Positions 7,233 to 16,551 of a stretch of 64,000 nucleotides of DNA are shown piece after piece; the stretch's first letter is position 1, and each line of letters begins with the position of its first letter. A program made the position numbers and the translations under genes. The stretch is from Pseudomonadota bacterium (GTDB taxonomy: Bacteria > Pseudomonadota > Gammaproteobacteria > Burkholderiales > Burkholderiaceae_B). The notes beneath the pieces were generated by a model. That model did no database searches and was not told the DNA's origin. It saw only the letters and a program-made list of their open reading frames with translations. The DNA lies in assembly GCA_023387815.1 (NCBI GenBank), contig JAEWHK010000001.1, forward strand, positions 1-64,000, in the 5' to 3' direction.

Positions 7233-9365
7233 TCAGGCGATCGCCTGTTGTGGTTCATCCATTTCAACGGTATCGGCAGTTTGTTTCAACTGTACGATAA
7301 GGCTGAAACTGGCGTCGACCTGCGCTTTTGCACCGTCCGGAACGATAAGCGTTGAGGACGCTTCCTGTACGATAGCTGGCCCCGCGATTGTCTGATTCGG
7401 CACCAGAGCAGCTCGTTCATATACGGGGACGCTGGCGTATTCGTTTTGTTCAGCAAGGTAGAGCCGTCTGGTACCGACAATCGCCTGTTCGCCGGAAATG
7501 GACATTTCGACGTCTAGTTCCTTGTCGCTGCTATTGGCGCTAACCGCAACCCGAATATTGATCACCTCGATATCTCCCGTATGCGGAGCCTGGCCGAACA
7601 TGCGGGTATAGTTTTTGATGAACGCATCACGAATGGATTCATAAGCACTTTTATCATAAGGACCATCCGGAAGATCTGTCACGATTTCAAATCCCTGTCC
7701 AACAAATCTCAGATCTGCCGCCCGTCGTTTTGCCATGGATTGCTTTGCCTGTGGCAGTGTAGATTCGATAACGCCAGCAGCGTCATCTTCAATCGTGCGA
7801 TAAGCCTCTTCCAGTTCTTTCCAGTCCAGCGACTCCAGTTTCCAGCCCAGGCTGACCATCCGGTCGATCCTTGCAGGCGCCATCAATAGTCCCATTGCCG
7901 ATGCCACACCAGCCCCAGGCGGACAAAGTACCTGACTCACACCCAATCGGCGTGCAATTTCACAACCGTGTAGCGGTCCACCGCCGCCGGTCAAAAGCAA
8001 TGAGAATTTGCCTGCATGGTACCCTCTTTCTGCGATATGCACGCGTGCCGCCGCAGCCATGTTTTCGTTGACCACTGAATGAATTCCCCAGGCCAGTTCA
8101 GGCACCGACAGATTTGACTTTTCTGCCAGCGGTTTGATTGCCTCGTATGCCTTATCCAGATCAATAGTCATAGTTCCGCCCGCAAACGCCGCCGGGTCCA
8201 GTAAGCCCAGAATCAGATTTGCATCCGTCACGGTGGCTTGTGTACCGCCCCTGCCGTAGCACGCAGGTCCTGGTGCAGAGCCGGCACTCTCAGGGCCAAC
8301 CTTCAGCAAAGACAACTCGTCAAGTTTGGCAATACTGCCTCCCCCCGCACCAATTTCTATCAGTTCAATGGTCGATATGGAAATGGGCAGCCCGCTACCT
8401 TCGGTCAATCGCTTTTCTCTGCTGGCTTCAAAGCGATGTGTAATCAGCGGAACACCTTCATTGACAACGGCCAGTTTCGCCGTTGTGCCACCCATGTCAA
8501 AAGCAAGAATATCCTTGAAGCCAGACCGTTCGCCAAAAAATGCACCAGCCAGGGCACCCGCAGCCGGTCCGGACTCCAATAGCTGAATGGGCGCGCGCTT
8601 TGCCTCATCCACATGTGTCAGCCCGCCGTTGGACAGCATCATGAACAATGGCGCATCAATTCCCAATGCACGCAGTTCTTCGGTCATTCTGTCCAGGTAT
8701 CCATCGGCCAAAGGCTTTACGTACGCGTTGGCTACTGTCGTTGAAGTGCGTTCATACTCCCGTATCTGTGGCGATACTTCAGACGATATGGACACGAATA
8801 CGTTTGGAAACGCAGACTGAATCACCTCTCTCGCTTTCTGTTCGTTGCCTGCATTGGCGTAAGCATGCAGAAACACGATAGCAACTGATTCAACACCCTC
8901 ATCGACCAGCGTCTGAACCTGAGCAATAAGCTCGTCCGAATTGACGGCAGTCTCAAGTGTTCCATCCGGTCCAACCCTTTCGTCCACTTCAAGACGAAGT
9001 TGTCTCGGCACTAACGGCTTTGGCAACTCGATATGAAGATCAAACAGCTCATATTTATGTTCTCTTGCCATCTCGAGCGTATCGCGAAAGCCCTTTGTAG
9101 TGATCAATCCGGTTTTCACCCCCTTACGCTCAATCAGGGCATTGGTGAACAAGGTTGTCGCATGAACGACGCGATCAATGGTGTTGAGTTCAACAGACTC
9201 GCGTCCGGCAAGTACCTGAACGCCGCGTAGCGCCCCCACATGCGGTTCAGACGGAGTCGTCAATTCCTTGTGGAAAACACATTTTCCACTGCTTTTATCA
9301 AATAAAACGATATCCGTGAATGTGCCACCAATATCAATTCCTAATGCATAACGTGTGGTTTTCAT
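7233..9365 (-). CDS. hyuA: Hydantoinase/oxoprolinase family, subunit A (HyuA-like)
   Basis: This 710-residue subunit has the N-terminal ATP-binding start of the family (YALGIDIGGTFTDIVLFD), the ASKHA phosphate motifs (AFDMGGTTAKLAVV, LLTGGGGPLHG) and a C-terminal hydantoinase A domain. HyuA works with HyuB in ATP-dependent opening or carboxylation of cyclic amides or ketones (N-methylhydantoinase, 5-oxoprolinase and acetone carboxylase are members). GGAG lies before the ATG, and hyuB ends 9 bp upstream, so the two form an operon. The substrate is not predictable; a Bug binding protein transcribed divergently could supply it. Confidence 0.92.
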   Translation of the reverse strand: MKTTRYALGIDIGGTFTDIVLFDKSSGKCVFHKELTTPSEPHVGALRGVQVLAGRESVELNTIDRVVHATTLFTNALIERKGVKTGLITTKGFRDTLEMAREHKYELFDLHIELPKPLVPRQLRLEVDERVGPDGTLETAVNSDELIAQVQTLVDEGVESVAIVFLHAYANAGNEQKAREVIQSAFPNVFVSISSEVSPQIREYERTSTTVANAYVKPLADGYLDRMTEELRALGIDAPLFMMLSNGGLTHVDEAKRAPIQLLESGPAAGALAGAFFGERSGFKDILAFDMGGTTAKLAVVNEGVPLITHRFEASREKRLTEGSGLPISISTIELIEIGAGGGSIAKLDELSLLKVGPESAGSAPGPACYGRGGTQATVTDANLILGLLDPAAFAGGTMTIDLDKAYEAIKPLAEKSNLSVPELAWGIHSVVNENMAAAARVHIAERGYHAGKFSLLLTGGGGPLHGCEIARRLGVSQVLCPPGAGVASAMGLLMAPARIDRMVSLGWKLESLDWKELEEAYRTIEDDAAGVIESTLPQAKQSMAKRRAADLRFVGQGFEIVTDLPDGPYDKSAYESIRDAFIKNYTRMFGQAPHTGDIEVINIRVAVSANSSDKELDVEMSISGEQAIVGTRRLYLAEQNEYASVPVYERAALVPNQTIAGPAIVQEASSTLIVPDGAKAQVDASFSLIVQLKQTADTVEMDEPQQAIA

Positions 9366-9374
9366 CTGAGACTC

Positions 9375-10994
9375 CTACACAGTGTGGCTTGAAACATAGC
9401 CGTTGAATTTATCCGAATCGAGCAGTTCGACATCCCTTTCAGCTGCACGGCCAAATCCACCCCCGCCTGGAGTAAGCAATTCAACAATACCGCCCGGCTC
9501 CAGAACGTGCTGTACCTTTGGATTGACGACCTGACCATTCAATATCACGGCGCCTGGTTTTCCCGCTTCACCGCCAGCCAATCCCTGCGCTGCGGCCTCA
9601 TCCCGCGTACGCTCTGCCATGAAACTCACCACGATAGGTGTGGCATTCCTGTTTTCAAATGTAATATGCTGACCCGTTCCTCCGCGGTGCTTACCTGTCC
9701 CGCCGGCATCGACCCGATAGCTACGTCGCAGCACACGCAAAGGTGACATGCGCTCGATCATTTCCACAGGAGTCGACGAAATATTGCTGGGCCAGGACAG
9801 AACATTGACGCCATCCTTATGTTGTGACGCACCATAACCGCCGTTCATGAAGAAGAGATTGGTAAATGGCGCTCCGGACTTACGAACGCCAGACAGATTG
9901 ACGCACCATAGAGGCGAACCGACTGACGCAATGGCTCTTTCTGGCAGAGCTTCAGACAGTGCGCCAATAACCATCATTGGAATAAAGTGGCCAATCAGAG
10001 CACGTGCCCCGCCCGCAGCGGGCGGTGTGGAATTCAGGATACTGCCGACGGGCGCCTTGACATGAATGGGTTCAACAATACCTTCGTTGTTCGGAATATT
10101 CGGCAACAGAAACGCCCTTAAGCCATAACATGTATATGCGATGGTATAGGCAAGACAAACGTTGATTGAGCGGGGTACCTGAGCATCTGTTCCCTCGTAG
10201 TCAACAAAAATCTCACCATCCTTCACGGTCAATGTCAGCATCAACTTGATCGGTTCATCCAGCCCATCGCTGATTGCGGTCTTCTTATAGACGCCATTGG
10301 GTATTTGCAAAATGGCATCGCGCATGGCAGATGCTGAACGGCTGTGTATTTCAGCAGCAAGTTCGTCCAGATTATCCAGTTCCTGTTCCTGCATCAAATC
10401 CAGCATCCGGGACTCGATCAGACGCAGCGCAGTAAACTGTGCGTGCAGATCTCCCATGACCTGATCCGGCTCCCTTACATTCTTGCGCAGAATAGACTCA
10501 AACGTCCTGTCCAGTTCGCCCCGACGCACAACCTTCATGATCGGTATCTGCAAACCTTCTTCGTATACTTCGCGCGCGTCCGCAGAGCGGATTCTGCCGC
10601 CAATATCCGGCGCATGCGCGACAGAACCTGACCACCCTACCACTTTACCCTGACGAAAAATCGGCTTGGCAACTGAAATGTCCGGAAGATGGCCGGTACC
10701 CTGCCAAATGTCATTTGTTATAAGAATGTCGCCCTCTTCCAGAGACTCCAGCGGAAAAACCTTCAGGAAGTGCCGGATCGTTTGCGGCATCGTATTCATA
10801 AATGAAGGGATACTATTGGTTGCCTGAGCAATGGATCGTCCATCCGCGGTCGTTAACACGCAGGCAAAGTCGTTGGATTCTCGTACGATGGTGGAAAACG
10901 ATGTTCTCACCAACGCGGCCGCGGCCTCATCAACGATTGATATCATCCTGGTCCACAACAGTTCCAGGGTCACTGCGTTAAGCTTGCTGTTCAT
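9375..10994 (-). CDS. hyuB: Hydantoinase/oxoprolinase family, subunit B (HyuB-like)
   Basis: The start at 10994 is preferred over 11009 because GAGGGG lies just upstream and the family begins with NAVTLELLWTRMISIVDEAAAALVRTSFS. The 539-residue protein is full length for HyuB. Recognisable blocks are the N-terminal VRESNDFACVLTTADGR, the HLPDISVAKP metal-site region, and the glycine-rich C-terminal LLTPGGGGFG. It is the catalytic partner of HyuA. A 400-bp region with palindromes separates it from the divergent Bug gene. Confidence 0.92.
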   Translation of the reverse strand: MNSKLNAVTLELLWTRMISIVDEAAAALVRTSFSTIVRESNDFACVLTTADGRSIAQATNSIPSFMNTMPQTIRHFLKVFPLESLEEGDILITNDIWQGTGHLPDISVAKPIFRQGKVVGWSGSVAHAPDIGGRIRSADAREVYEEGLQIPIMKVVRRGELDRTFESILRKNVREPDQVMGDLHAQFTALRLIESRMLDLMQEQELDNLDELAAEIHSRSASAMRDAILQIPNGVYKKTAISDGLDEPIKLMLTLTVKDGEIFVDYEGTDAQVPRSINVCLAYTIAYTCYGLRAFLLPNIPNNEGIVEPIHVKAPVGSILNSTPPAAGGARALIGHFIPMMVIGALSEALPERAIASVGSPLWCVNLSGVRKSGAPFTNLFFMNGGYGASQHKDGVNVLSWPSNISSTPVEMIERMSPLRVLRRSYRVDAGGTGKHRGGTGQHITFENRNATPIVVSFMAERTRDEAAAQGLAGGEAGKPGAVILNGQVVNPKVQHVLEPGGIVELLTPGGGGFGRAAERDVELLDSDKFNGYVSSHTV

Positions 10995-11178
10995 CACTTC
11001 CCCTCGCAAAGATCAATTTTTCGGGAATATCCCGCACTACGAATAAAGATGATTCAGCTTAACTGTATCTCCTGAGCCTATGTTTATCAAATGCAATTTT
11101 CCATGACAGGTATGCAAAACGATCATACACACTATTGCGGTGCAGTTTCCCTGCACTGGTTCGTCCGATCCTGTATTT

Positions 11179-11215
11179 GGTGCATAGCAATCCCTTTATG
11201 CACCATGCCATGGTG
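11179..11215. promoter_or_regulatory. Two palindromes in the hyuB/Bug divergent promoter region
   Basis: GGTGCATA (11179-11186) is repeated inverted as TATGCACC (11197-11204) with a 10-bp spacer. This overlaps a second dyad, CACCATG-C-CATGGTG (11201-11215), symmetric about one base. The 400-bp gap 10995-11394 holds no gene. These dyads are the best operator candidates in it. The regulator is unknown; IclR, LysR and GntR proteins are all encoded in this window. Confidence 0.5.
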
Positions 11216-11394
11216 GGGTAATCCTTTATATTCAAAAAGAATAGACCAGCCTTGAAAAGGAATTATGCACGTTGAATTTGCAAACCTATACTGACCGTGT
11301 CTCGCAGAACCTGGAATCGCAAGATCGCAGATTTCGTTGCCTTGGCGCTGGTTCTGATTCCTTCTAAATCACAAATTAACTTGGCAGGGAAACT

Positions 11395-12372
11395 ATGTTT
11401 AAACCAACAGCAGCATTTCTCATGTTTATTTTTGCGTCTCTATTTCAACCGGCAATTGCACAGGACTATCCGACCAAAGCCATCCGACTGGTTGTTCCCT
11501 TTGCTCCCGGCGGCACTGCAGATGTATTGGGTCGCATTCTCGCTCAGAAGCTTAACGAAAAATACGGTCAGCCTGTCGTCGTGGAAAACAAACCTGGTGT
11601 TGGTGGCAATATCGGTGCAGAAATGGTATCAAGAGCATCACCGGACGGATACACGCTTCTGTTTGGCACTATTGGCATCCACTCAACATTCAATATCTAT
11701 CCGAACCTGAATTACAGTCCGCCAAAAGATCTGGAGCCGATATCTATTGTCGCAGATACACCAAATGTGCTGATCGCGAGCAAACGTCTGCCATTCAAAG
11801 ATACAAAGGATGTTATCGAACGGTCGAAGAATACGACGGATGACAAATCGCTGTTCTATGGATCAGCAGGATTCGGTTCATCTACTCATATTGCAGGCGA
11901 ACTGTTCAAATATGAATCCCACACCAATATTTCACATGTACCCTATAAAGGCAGCGGCCCAGCGCTTACAGACTTGATGGGCGGGCAACTGGATATTATG
12001 TTTGAGAATTTGCCAACAGCGATGCCATTGATCAAATCGGGTGATGTGAAGGTACTTTCAGTCACCAGCGAGAAGCGGGTCAACTCACTGCCAGATGTAC
12101 CAACTATTTCAGAAGACGGCCTGCCTGGTTATGTGTTCACAGCATGGTTCACCATTGCGGCGCCAGCTGGCACGCCTAAGAACATCGTTGACAAACTCAA
12201 TAAAGATATTCAGGAGGTCATGCTGTCCAAGGATCTGAAGGAGCGTTTCGCCGGTCTTGGCGTCAATCCAGTGCCTGAATCCAGAACCGCGGACCAGTCA
12301 AAGGATTTCATAGCCAAAGAAACCGCGAAGTTCAACAATCTGATATCGGATGCGAAACTGACTGCGAAGTAG
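11395..12372 (+). CDS. Bug-family (TTT) periplasmic solute-binding protein
   Basis: This complete 325-residue protein has a signal peptide ending near LFQPAIAQ. It then shows the Bug blocks: YPTKAIRLVVPFAPGGTADVLGR, GQPVVVENKPGVGGNIGAE, SPDGYTLLFG and, later, HVPYKGSGPALTDLMGGQLDIMFENLP. It binds a small, usually acidic, solute in the periplasm. AGGGAA precedes the ATG. It is divergent from hyuB, so it may capture the substrate of the HyuAB enzyme. No membrane subunits are nearby, which is common for Bug proteins in Alcaligenaceae. Confidence 0.94.
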   Translation: MFKPTAAFLMFIFASLFQPAIAQDYPTKAIRLVVPFAPGGTADVLGRILAQKLNEKYGQPVVVENKPGVGGNIGAEMVSRASPDGYTLLFGTIGIHSTFNIYPNLNYSPPKDLEPISIVADTPNVLIASKRLPFKDTKDVIERSKNTTDDKSLFYGSAGFGSSTHIAGELFKYESHTNISHVPYKGSGPALTDLMGGQLDIMFENLPTAMPLIKSGDVKVLSVTSEKRVNSLPDVPTISEDGLPGYVFTAWFTIAAPAGTPKNIVDKLNKDIQEVMLSKDLKERFAGLGVNPVPESRTADQSKDFIAKETAKFNNLISDAKLTAK

Positions 12373-12387
12373 ATGCTAAAGGGAGCC

Positions 12388-12406
12388 GGGTGATAAACCA
12401 TCACCC
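12388..12406. terminator. Convergent-gene hairpin
   Basis: GGGTGAT (12388-12394) pairs with ATCACCC (12400-12406) between the convergent Bug and siderophore-interacting-protein genes. There is no clear T-run. It may be a weak two-way terminator. Confidence 0.5.
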
Positions 12407-12409
12407 ACC

Positions 12410-13156
12410 CTACTCTTCCACATGATCATGCCCACCGATCCTGCCGGGTCGCCAGTAGCTTTCCGAGGCAATGTTCTCCTTCGTAAATCCTCGTTCAATA
12501 AGGTGATGTCGGACAGCCCGGGTATTTGAGGTCTCTGCAATCACAATCGCCATGCAATCGTCCGGTAGTGTCATTTGCGCGACATGATCGCGTATTAAAT
12601 TATTTGGCCCGGCGGGACGATCACCCCGAAAAATCCAGTCTACGCTTACGCCAATATCGAGTGCCGGAACTTTCCAGCTTTCGTTCTGCACTTCCAGCAC
12701 AAGGTGAATCTGCTGGTATTGACCTCTTGATTCTGCCATGTGCAAGGCGGCGGGCAGCCCTGTTTCATCTGCGCAAATCAGATAATTTGTATAACCTTCC
12801 CTCAGCCAGCTTCGCCCTCTCGGGCCCCTTGCCTGTACTTTTTGCCCTGCTTTGGCGTCTCGCGCAAATCGCGGGCCCGCGCCTTCCCCATGCTTCACGA
12901 AGTCAATCGAAATCCTGCCTTGTTCCGTACGATGTCGAATGGTGTAGTGACGTCGTCCCAGATTTCCGTCCTCCAGTGGCAGCATCAGTACCAGATCCTG
13001 GCCAGGTTTGTAATCGAAAGCTGGCGCATCGAACGTTACGCGGCGCATTCCGGGATGCAGATCAAAACTGTCTGCTACTGTCAGCTCGTGTGTGGGTAAT
13101 TCCGGGCGGCGCCGTGGTTGATCCATTTCTTTATTCATTTGGCATTTACTCAACAT
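12410..13156 (-). CDS. Siderophore-interacting protein (SIP), ferric-siderophore reductase family
   Basis: The 248-residue protein belongs to the ViuB/YqjH-like flavoproteins, which reduce ferric siderophores in the cytoplasm to free the iron. The FAD-binding barrel is seen at about 15-130 (MRRVTFDAPAFDYKPGQDLVLMLP, then RHYTIRHRTEQGRISIDFVKHGEGAGPRFA), and the C-terminal SIP domain from about 140 (CADETGLPAALHMAE). The ATG overlaps the methyltransferase stop (ATGTTGA), so it is the last gene of the operon. In-frame ATGs lie at 13138 and 13126. Its place after an ABC importer says that the siderophore enters the cytoplasm whole. Confidence 0.9.
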   Translation of the reverse strand: MLSKCQMNKEMDQPRRRPELPTHELTVADSFDLHPGMRRVTFDAPAFDYKPGQDLVLMLPLEDGNLGRRHYTIRHRTEQGRISIDFVKHGEGAGPRFARDAKAGQKVQARGPRGRSWLREGYTNYLICADETGLPAALHMAESRGQYQQIHLVLEVQNESWKVPALDIGVSVDWIFRGDRPAGPNNLIRDHVAQMTLPDDCMAIVIAETSNTRAVRHHLIERGFTKENIASESYWRPGRIGGHDHVEE

Positions 13157-13815
13157 TTCGCAGAAAAACTCATGCCACCCTTCCCGAAACCGATCACAGA
13201 AGTGATAAAGCCATTTTCAGATCTGTTAAGGTATGCAGCGAAGTCTGAAGCAGGATTCTCGCGCCGTTCTTCAGCTGAGACCGGAATATTATCCGCAATC
13301 ACGACGCTGCCACGGTGCAGGCGAGGCAGTAACATTTCCAGAATCGGCAAATAAAGTTCGTTCGCTCCGTCAAGGAACAACAGGTCAATTTTTGGTCCAT
13401 CGCCGGCAAGTGTTTCTCTGGCATCACCGGTCAGAATGGTTGCAGTGAGTCCGGCGTCATTCAGGTTGCGTCGGGCTGTTTCTGCTTTTTCAGGGTGGAA
13501 CTCGGTTCCAGTGATCCTGCCTTTGTTCTCAGCGGCCGCCGCTGCCAGATACAAAGTCGAAATACCGAAGGAAGTGCCAAACTCAACAATTTCTTTGGCA
13601 TCGCATGCCACCGCCTGTGCGAACAGCCAGCGACCCTGAGTCGGTCCGATAGACAAATAATGTGTACGATGTATGTCTGAGGTACGAAAGTCTGGACGTT
13701 GCCGTGTCTTGTCCCTGGACGTGGAGCCAGCGATGCGCTGAGCGCGCTGTGCTTTCGCGGCACTGTGCTCGCGCTCCAGGACCTCAACAACTTTTGAACT
13801 ATTCAATATATTCAT
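13150..13815 (-). CDS. Class I SAM-dependent O-methyltransferase (COMT-like)
   Basis: The start at 13815 fits an AGAGG site 5 bases upstream; an ATG three bases earlier is too close to it, and longer forms would overlap the ATPase gene. The protein has 221 residues. Motif I (VEFGTSFGISTLYLA) binds SAM, an acidic residue ends the next strand (GTEFHPEK), and IDLLFLDGANELYLPILEMLLPRLHRGSVVIADN is the region that carries metal ligands in catechol-type O-methyltransferases. It lies inside a siderophore-uptake operon between the ATPase and the SIP gene. It might modify the siderophore or a catechol product; this is inference. I know of no standard role for it there. Confidence 0.82.
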   Translation of the reverse strand: MNILNSSKVVEVLEREHSAAKAQRAQRIAGSTSRDKTRQRPDFRTSDIHRTHYLSIGPTQGRWLFAQAVACDAKEIVEFGTSFGISTLYLAAAAAENKGRITGTEFHPEKAETARRNLNDAGLTATILTGDARETLAGDGPKIDLLFLDGANELYLPILEMLLPRLHRGSVVIADNIPVSAEERRENPASDFAAYLNRSENGFITSVIGFGKGGMSFSAKC

Positions 13816-13826
13816 CATGACCTCTG

Positions 13827-14579
13827 TTAATCGATTAGCACGACAGGACAATCCCGTCGAGGATGTGAGATGACACAGACGTTCTGACGATATACCCGAC
13901 TGATCAGCTCACTTGTCATTACCTGCCCAGGCGATCCCTGGGCGACAATACAGCCACTTTCCAGAAGGACTATTGAGTCAGCATGCGCTGAGGCAAGATT
14001 AAGATCGTGCAGGACGACGATGACGGCTGAACCCGATGCTGCGATCCGACGGGCAGACTGCAGCACCTTTTCCTGATGACGCAAATCCAGCGCAGCGGTA
14101 GGCTCGTCCAGCAGGACGATCTGCGTGTCCTGCACGCGAACACGTGCAAAAGTTGTTCTCGCTTTTTCACCACCGGATAGGGTCTGAGCATTCCGATATG
14201 CCATATGTGCAATCTCGGCTTCCTCCATGGCATGGTCGATGGATTCCTGATCGGCATCGGGTGGCAGTTCGCGAAATGCACGTCCCATTGCGACCACTTC
14301 CTCTACACTGTAGCCAAATCGAATGGGCGCGCCTTGAGGAAACACGGAGCGAATCTGGGCAAGTTCACGAATGGTATAGCTGGCAAGAGAACGGCCCAAT
14401 AATGCTATGCTTCCCTGATCCGGCTCCATGTCTCCGGCAATCACCGAAAGCAATGTCGATTTGCCTGCTCCGTTGGGGCCACAAAGCGCAGTGATCGTCC
14501 CTGCAGCACACGATAGACTGACATTATTCAGTAGCATTTTTCCCTGAATCGTCAGCGTCACATTGTCAACTTTGATCAC
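13827..14579 (-). CDS. hmuV: ABC importer ATPase, HmuV/FecE type
   Basis: Walker A is GPNGAGKSTL, the signature is LSGGEKAR, Walker B is IVLLDEPTAALD and the switch histidine lies in VIVVLHDLNLASAHAD. The GTG at 14579 overlaps the permease stop by 4 bp and leaves the usual short family N-terminus (VIKVDNVTLTIQG). An ATG at 14621 would add 14 residues and overlap the permease by 46 bp. It energises the FecCD-type permease. The family includes hemin and siderophore ATPases. The name follows the closest-looking family and does not prove a heme substrate. Confidence 0.9.
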   Translation of the reverse strand: MIKVDNVTLTIQGKMLLNNVSLSCAAGTITALCGPNGAGKSTLLSVIAGDMEPDQGSIALLGRSLASYTIRELAQIRSVFPQGAPIRFGYSVEEVVAMGRAFRELPPDADQESIDHAMEEAEIAHMAYRNAQTLSGGEKARTTFARVRVQDTQIVLLDEPTAALDLRHQEKVLQSARRIAASGSAVIVVLHDLNLASAHADSIVLLESGCIVAQGSPGQVMTSELISRVYRQNVCVISHPRRDCPVVLID

Positions 14580-15646
14580 TGCTTTTGCCCCGTCAATCGA
14601 CTCCCGCGTCGGATCATCCACAGAAAGAACGGTCCTCCCAGTGATGCCATAATCACGCCAATAGGAATTTCATTGGGCGGGTCCAGGGTACGGGCAGCAA
14701 GATCTGCCACCAGCATCAGTAACGCGCCTCCTGCTGCTGAAAATGGAATCAGCATGCGGTGTGATGGGCCGATCATTAATCTGAACAAATGTGGAACGAC
14801 CAGTCCCACGAAGCCGATGGTACCGTTGAATGACACGGCGGCTGCCACCAGTAACGCAGACACGAAAATCAGTTTGCGCCGGAATCGGGTGACATCCACA
14901 CCCAAATGCTTTGCCTGACGTTCGCCCAGCGCTAGCAGATCCAGTTGGCGTGCCCACACCAATAGCAGCCAGATGCCAATAACAGTGGGAGGCACCGTAA
15001 TAGCAAGCGTCAGCCACTTGGCCGATGCCAGCGAGCCCATCGACCAGAACATGAGGCTCTGCAGCTGCTCTGTCGTGGCCAGATAAGTCAGGTAGCCGGC
15101 TATTGCACCTGAAATCGCATTGATCGTTATACCCACCAGTAACAGCGTTGAGCTGTCAGCACCGGCCCGACCCGGCTTGGCCAGCCCATAAATCAGAAAG
15201 GTCGTCCCCACCCCGGCCACAAATGCGCCGATGGGTAAGGTCCAGATACCAAAGGTGGAAATCTGCAATACGACCACAGCGATGGCACCCAATGAAGCTC
15301 CGGACGATACACCAACCAGACCGGGGTCAGCCAGAGGATTTCCGAACAATCCTTGCATGGCTGCACCACAGGTAGCCAGACTCGCGCCCACCACGACCGC
15401 GGTCAGACTTCGCGCCAGCCGCAAGTCCCAGACAACCGCAGCATTAAGCGCTTCATCGCGAGACAGTGTTGACGACGAGAAGCGGGACATCAGTGCAGAA
15501 AGCACTTCGTTCAGATTCAAAGGGATTGCGCCGTTTGCGATTGACAACTGCAATGCCATCATTAAAAACAGAATAACAAGTACAGCCAAAAGCGGTATCC
15601 GACTCCTGGGTCTTGCTGGCCGCGCCAATTGCGTTGCAACTGTCAT
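14576..15646 (-). CDS. hmuU: ABC importer permease, FecCD family (HmuU-like)
   Basis: The 356-residue protein has about ten hydrophobic segments and the FecCD/BtuC signatures: WDLRLARSLTAVVVGASLATCGAAMQGLFGNPLADPGLVGVSSGAS, and GTIGFVGLVVPHLFRLMIGPSHR, the loop that meets the ATPase. It carries a ferric siderophore or heme across the inner membrane. It overlaps the genes on both sides by 4 bp. Confidence 0.92.
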   Translation of the reverse strand: MTVATQLARPARPRSRIPLLAVLVILFLMMALQLSIANGAIPLNLNEVLSALMSRFSSSTLSRDEALNAAVVWDLRLARSLTAVVVGASLATCGAAMQGLFGNPLADPGLVGVSSGASLGAIAVVVLQISTFGIWTLPIGAFVAGVGTTFLIYGLAKPGRAGADSSTLLLVGITINAISGAIAGYLTYLATTEQLQSLMFWSMGSLASAKWLTLAITVPPTVIGIWLLLVWARQLDLLALGERQAKHLGVDVTRFRRKLIFVSALLVAAAVSFNGTIGFVGLVVPHLFRLMIGPSHRMLIPFSAAGGALLMLVADLAARTLDPPNEIPIGVIMASLGGPFFLWMIRRGSRLTGQKQ

Positions 15647-16551
15647 TCGAAGAGCTCTTTCAATGCGGTTGCCAGCTGCGCGGACGCAATCCCGGACGAT
15701 GCGGCATCCGCTCTGACATGCAGTTCGCGCATGATAATCAGATTCTTATTTTCTGCCGCTGGTGTAAATGCCAGCCCTGGGTAATCCTTCCAGAATGTGT
15801 CCAGGTTTCCAAACGAAGCGATTTCGGCTGCAGAAATGATGACGACGTCAGGCGCCATTGCCATCACCCCCTCCGGCGTAATGGGTCGATAACGATCCCT
15901 GCCAATCTCCGCTGCGGCATTGAGCGCACCAACCCGTTCAATCAGATTATGAACTGCCGTTTCTGCCCCACCGGCAGTAAAATTGCTGCCTGCGCCCATT
16001 TTTGAGGCATGCAGAATCCGGATTGGACGGCCGTTAATTTTTGGCGCCCTTGCTTTCTTATAATCCTGTTCGATGTTTGCAATCAATGCAGCCCCGCGCT
16101 CTTCTGCCTTCAGATGCTTTGCCATTCTGGCCACTTTGTCTACTGCGGGAAGCGTCCGATCAATCAAATCCGTTTCTATGCCTATAGATTTGAGGCCATC
16201 AAGCAGGCGCCTGTTAATAACAGACGATCCGATGACCAGGCCAGGTCGCAGTGCCGCGACACCTTCAACACCGGCCCACTCCCGCATTCTGTTTGGCGTA
16301 CCGGAAATACCCGGTAAGTCGATCGGATCCGGTCGTGCCAGGATTCGGTCTGCACCTCCCAATGCGACAGCAATTTCAACCAGGTCCGCGCCAAGCAGCA
16401 CCAGATCTGGCGGCGAATCTACGGTCAGACTCTCTGGTTCATAGAGAGCGGGATAGGCAGGTGCTTTGGACAGATCGATGACTTTGGCTTGACTTGCTAT
16501 TGGTAAGCAGACAAATAGCAATAGGATGATGGCGTAACGAAAAAAGATCAT
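15643..16551 (-). CDS. Periplasmic binding protein of siderophore/heme ABC importer (HmuT-like)
   Basis: The 302-residue protein has a signal peptide (to about SQA at residue 22) and a class III binding fold: PDLVLLGADLVEIAVALGGADRILARPD in lobe 1, RPGLVIGSSVI, and in lobe 2 ILHASKMGAGSNFTAGGAETAVHNLIERVGALNA with YRPITPEGVMAMAPDVVII. The AGGxxTA segment and the APDVV block are those of HmuT/BtuF-type proteins. It hands the ligand to the FecCD permease. Whether the ligand is heme or a siderophore is open; the SIP reductase in the same operon favours a siderophore. Confidence 0.88.
   Translation of the reverse strand: MIFFRYAIILLLFVCLPIASQAKVIDLSKAPAYPALYEPESLTVDSPPDLVLLGADLVEIAVALGGADRILARPDPIDLPGISGTPNRMREWAGVEGVAALRPGLVIGSSVINRRLLDGLKSIGIETDLIDRTLPAVDKVARMAKHLKAEERGAALIANIEQDYKKARAPKINGRPIRILHASKMGAGSNFTAGGAETAVHNLIERVGALNAAAEIGRDRYRPITPEGVMAMAPDVVIISAAEIASFGNLDTFWKDYPGLAFTPAAENKNLIIMRELHVRADAASSGIASAQLATALKELFE

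Noticed and set aside
13827..14621. The longer ATPase frame from ATG 14621
   Set aside because: It would overlap the permease by 46 bp and add residues that family members lack; the GTG at 14579 overlaps by 4 bp like its neighbours.
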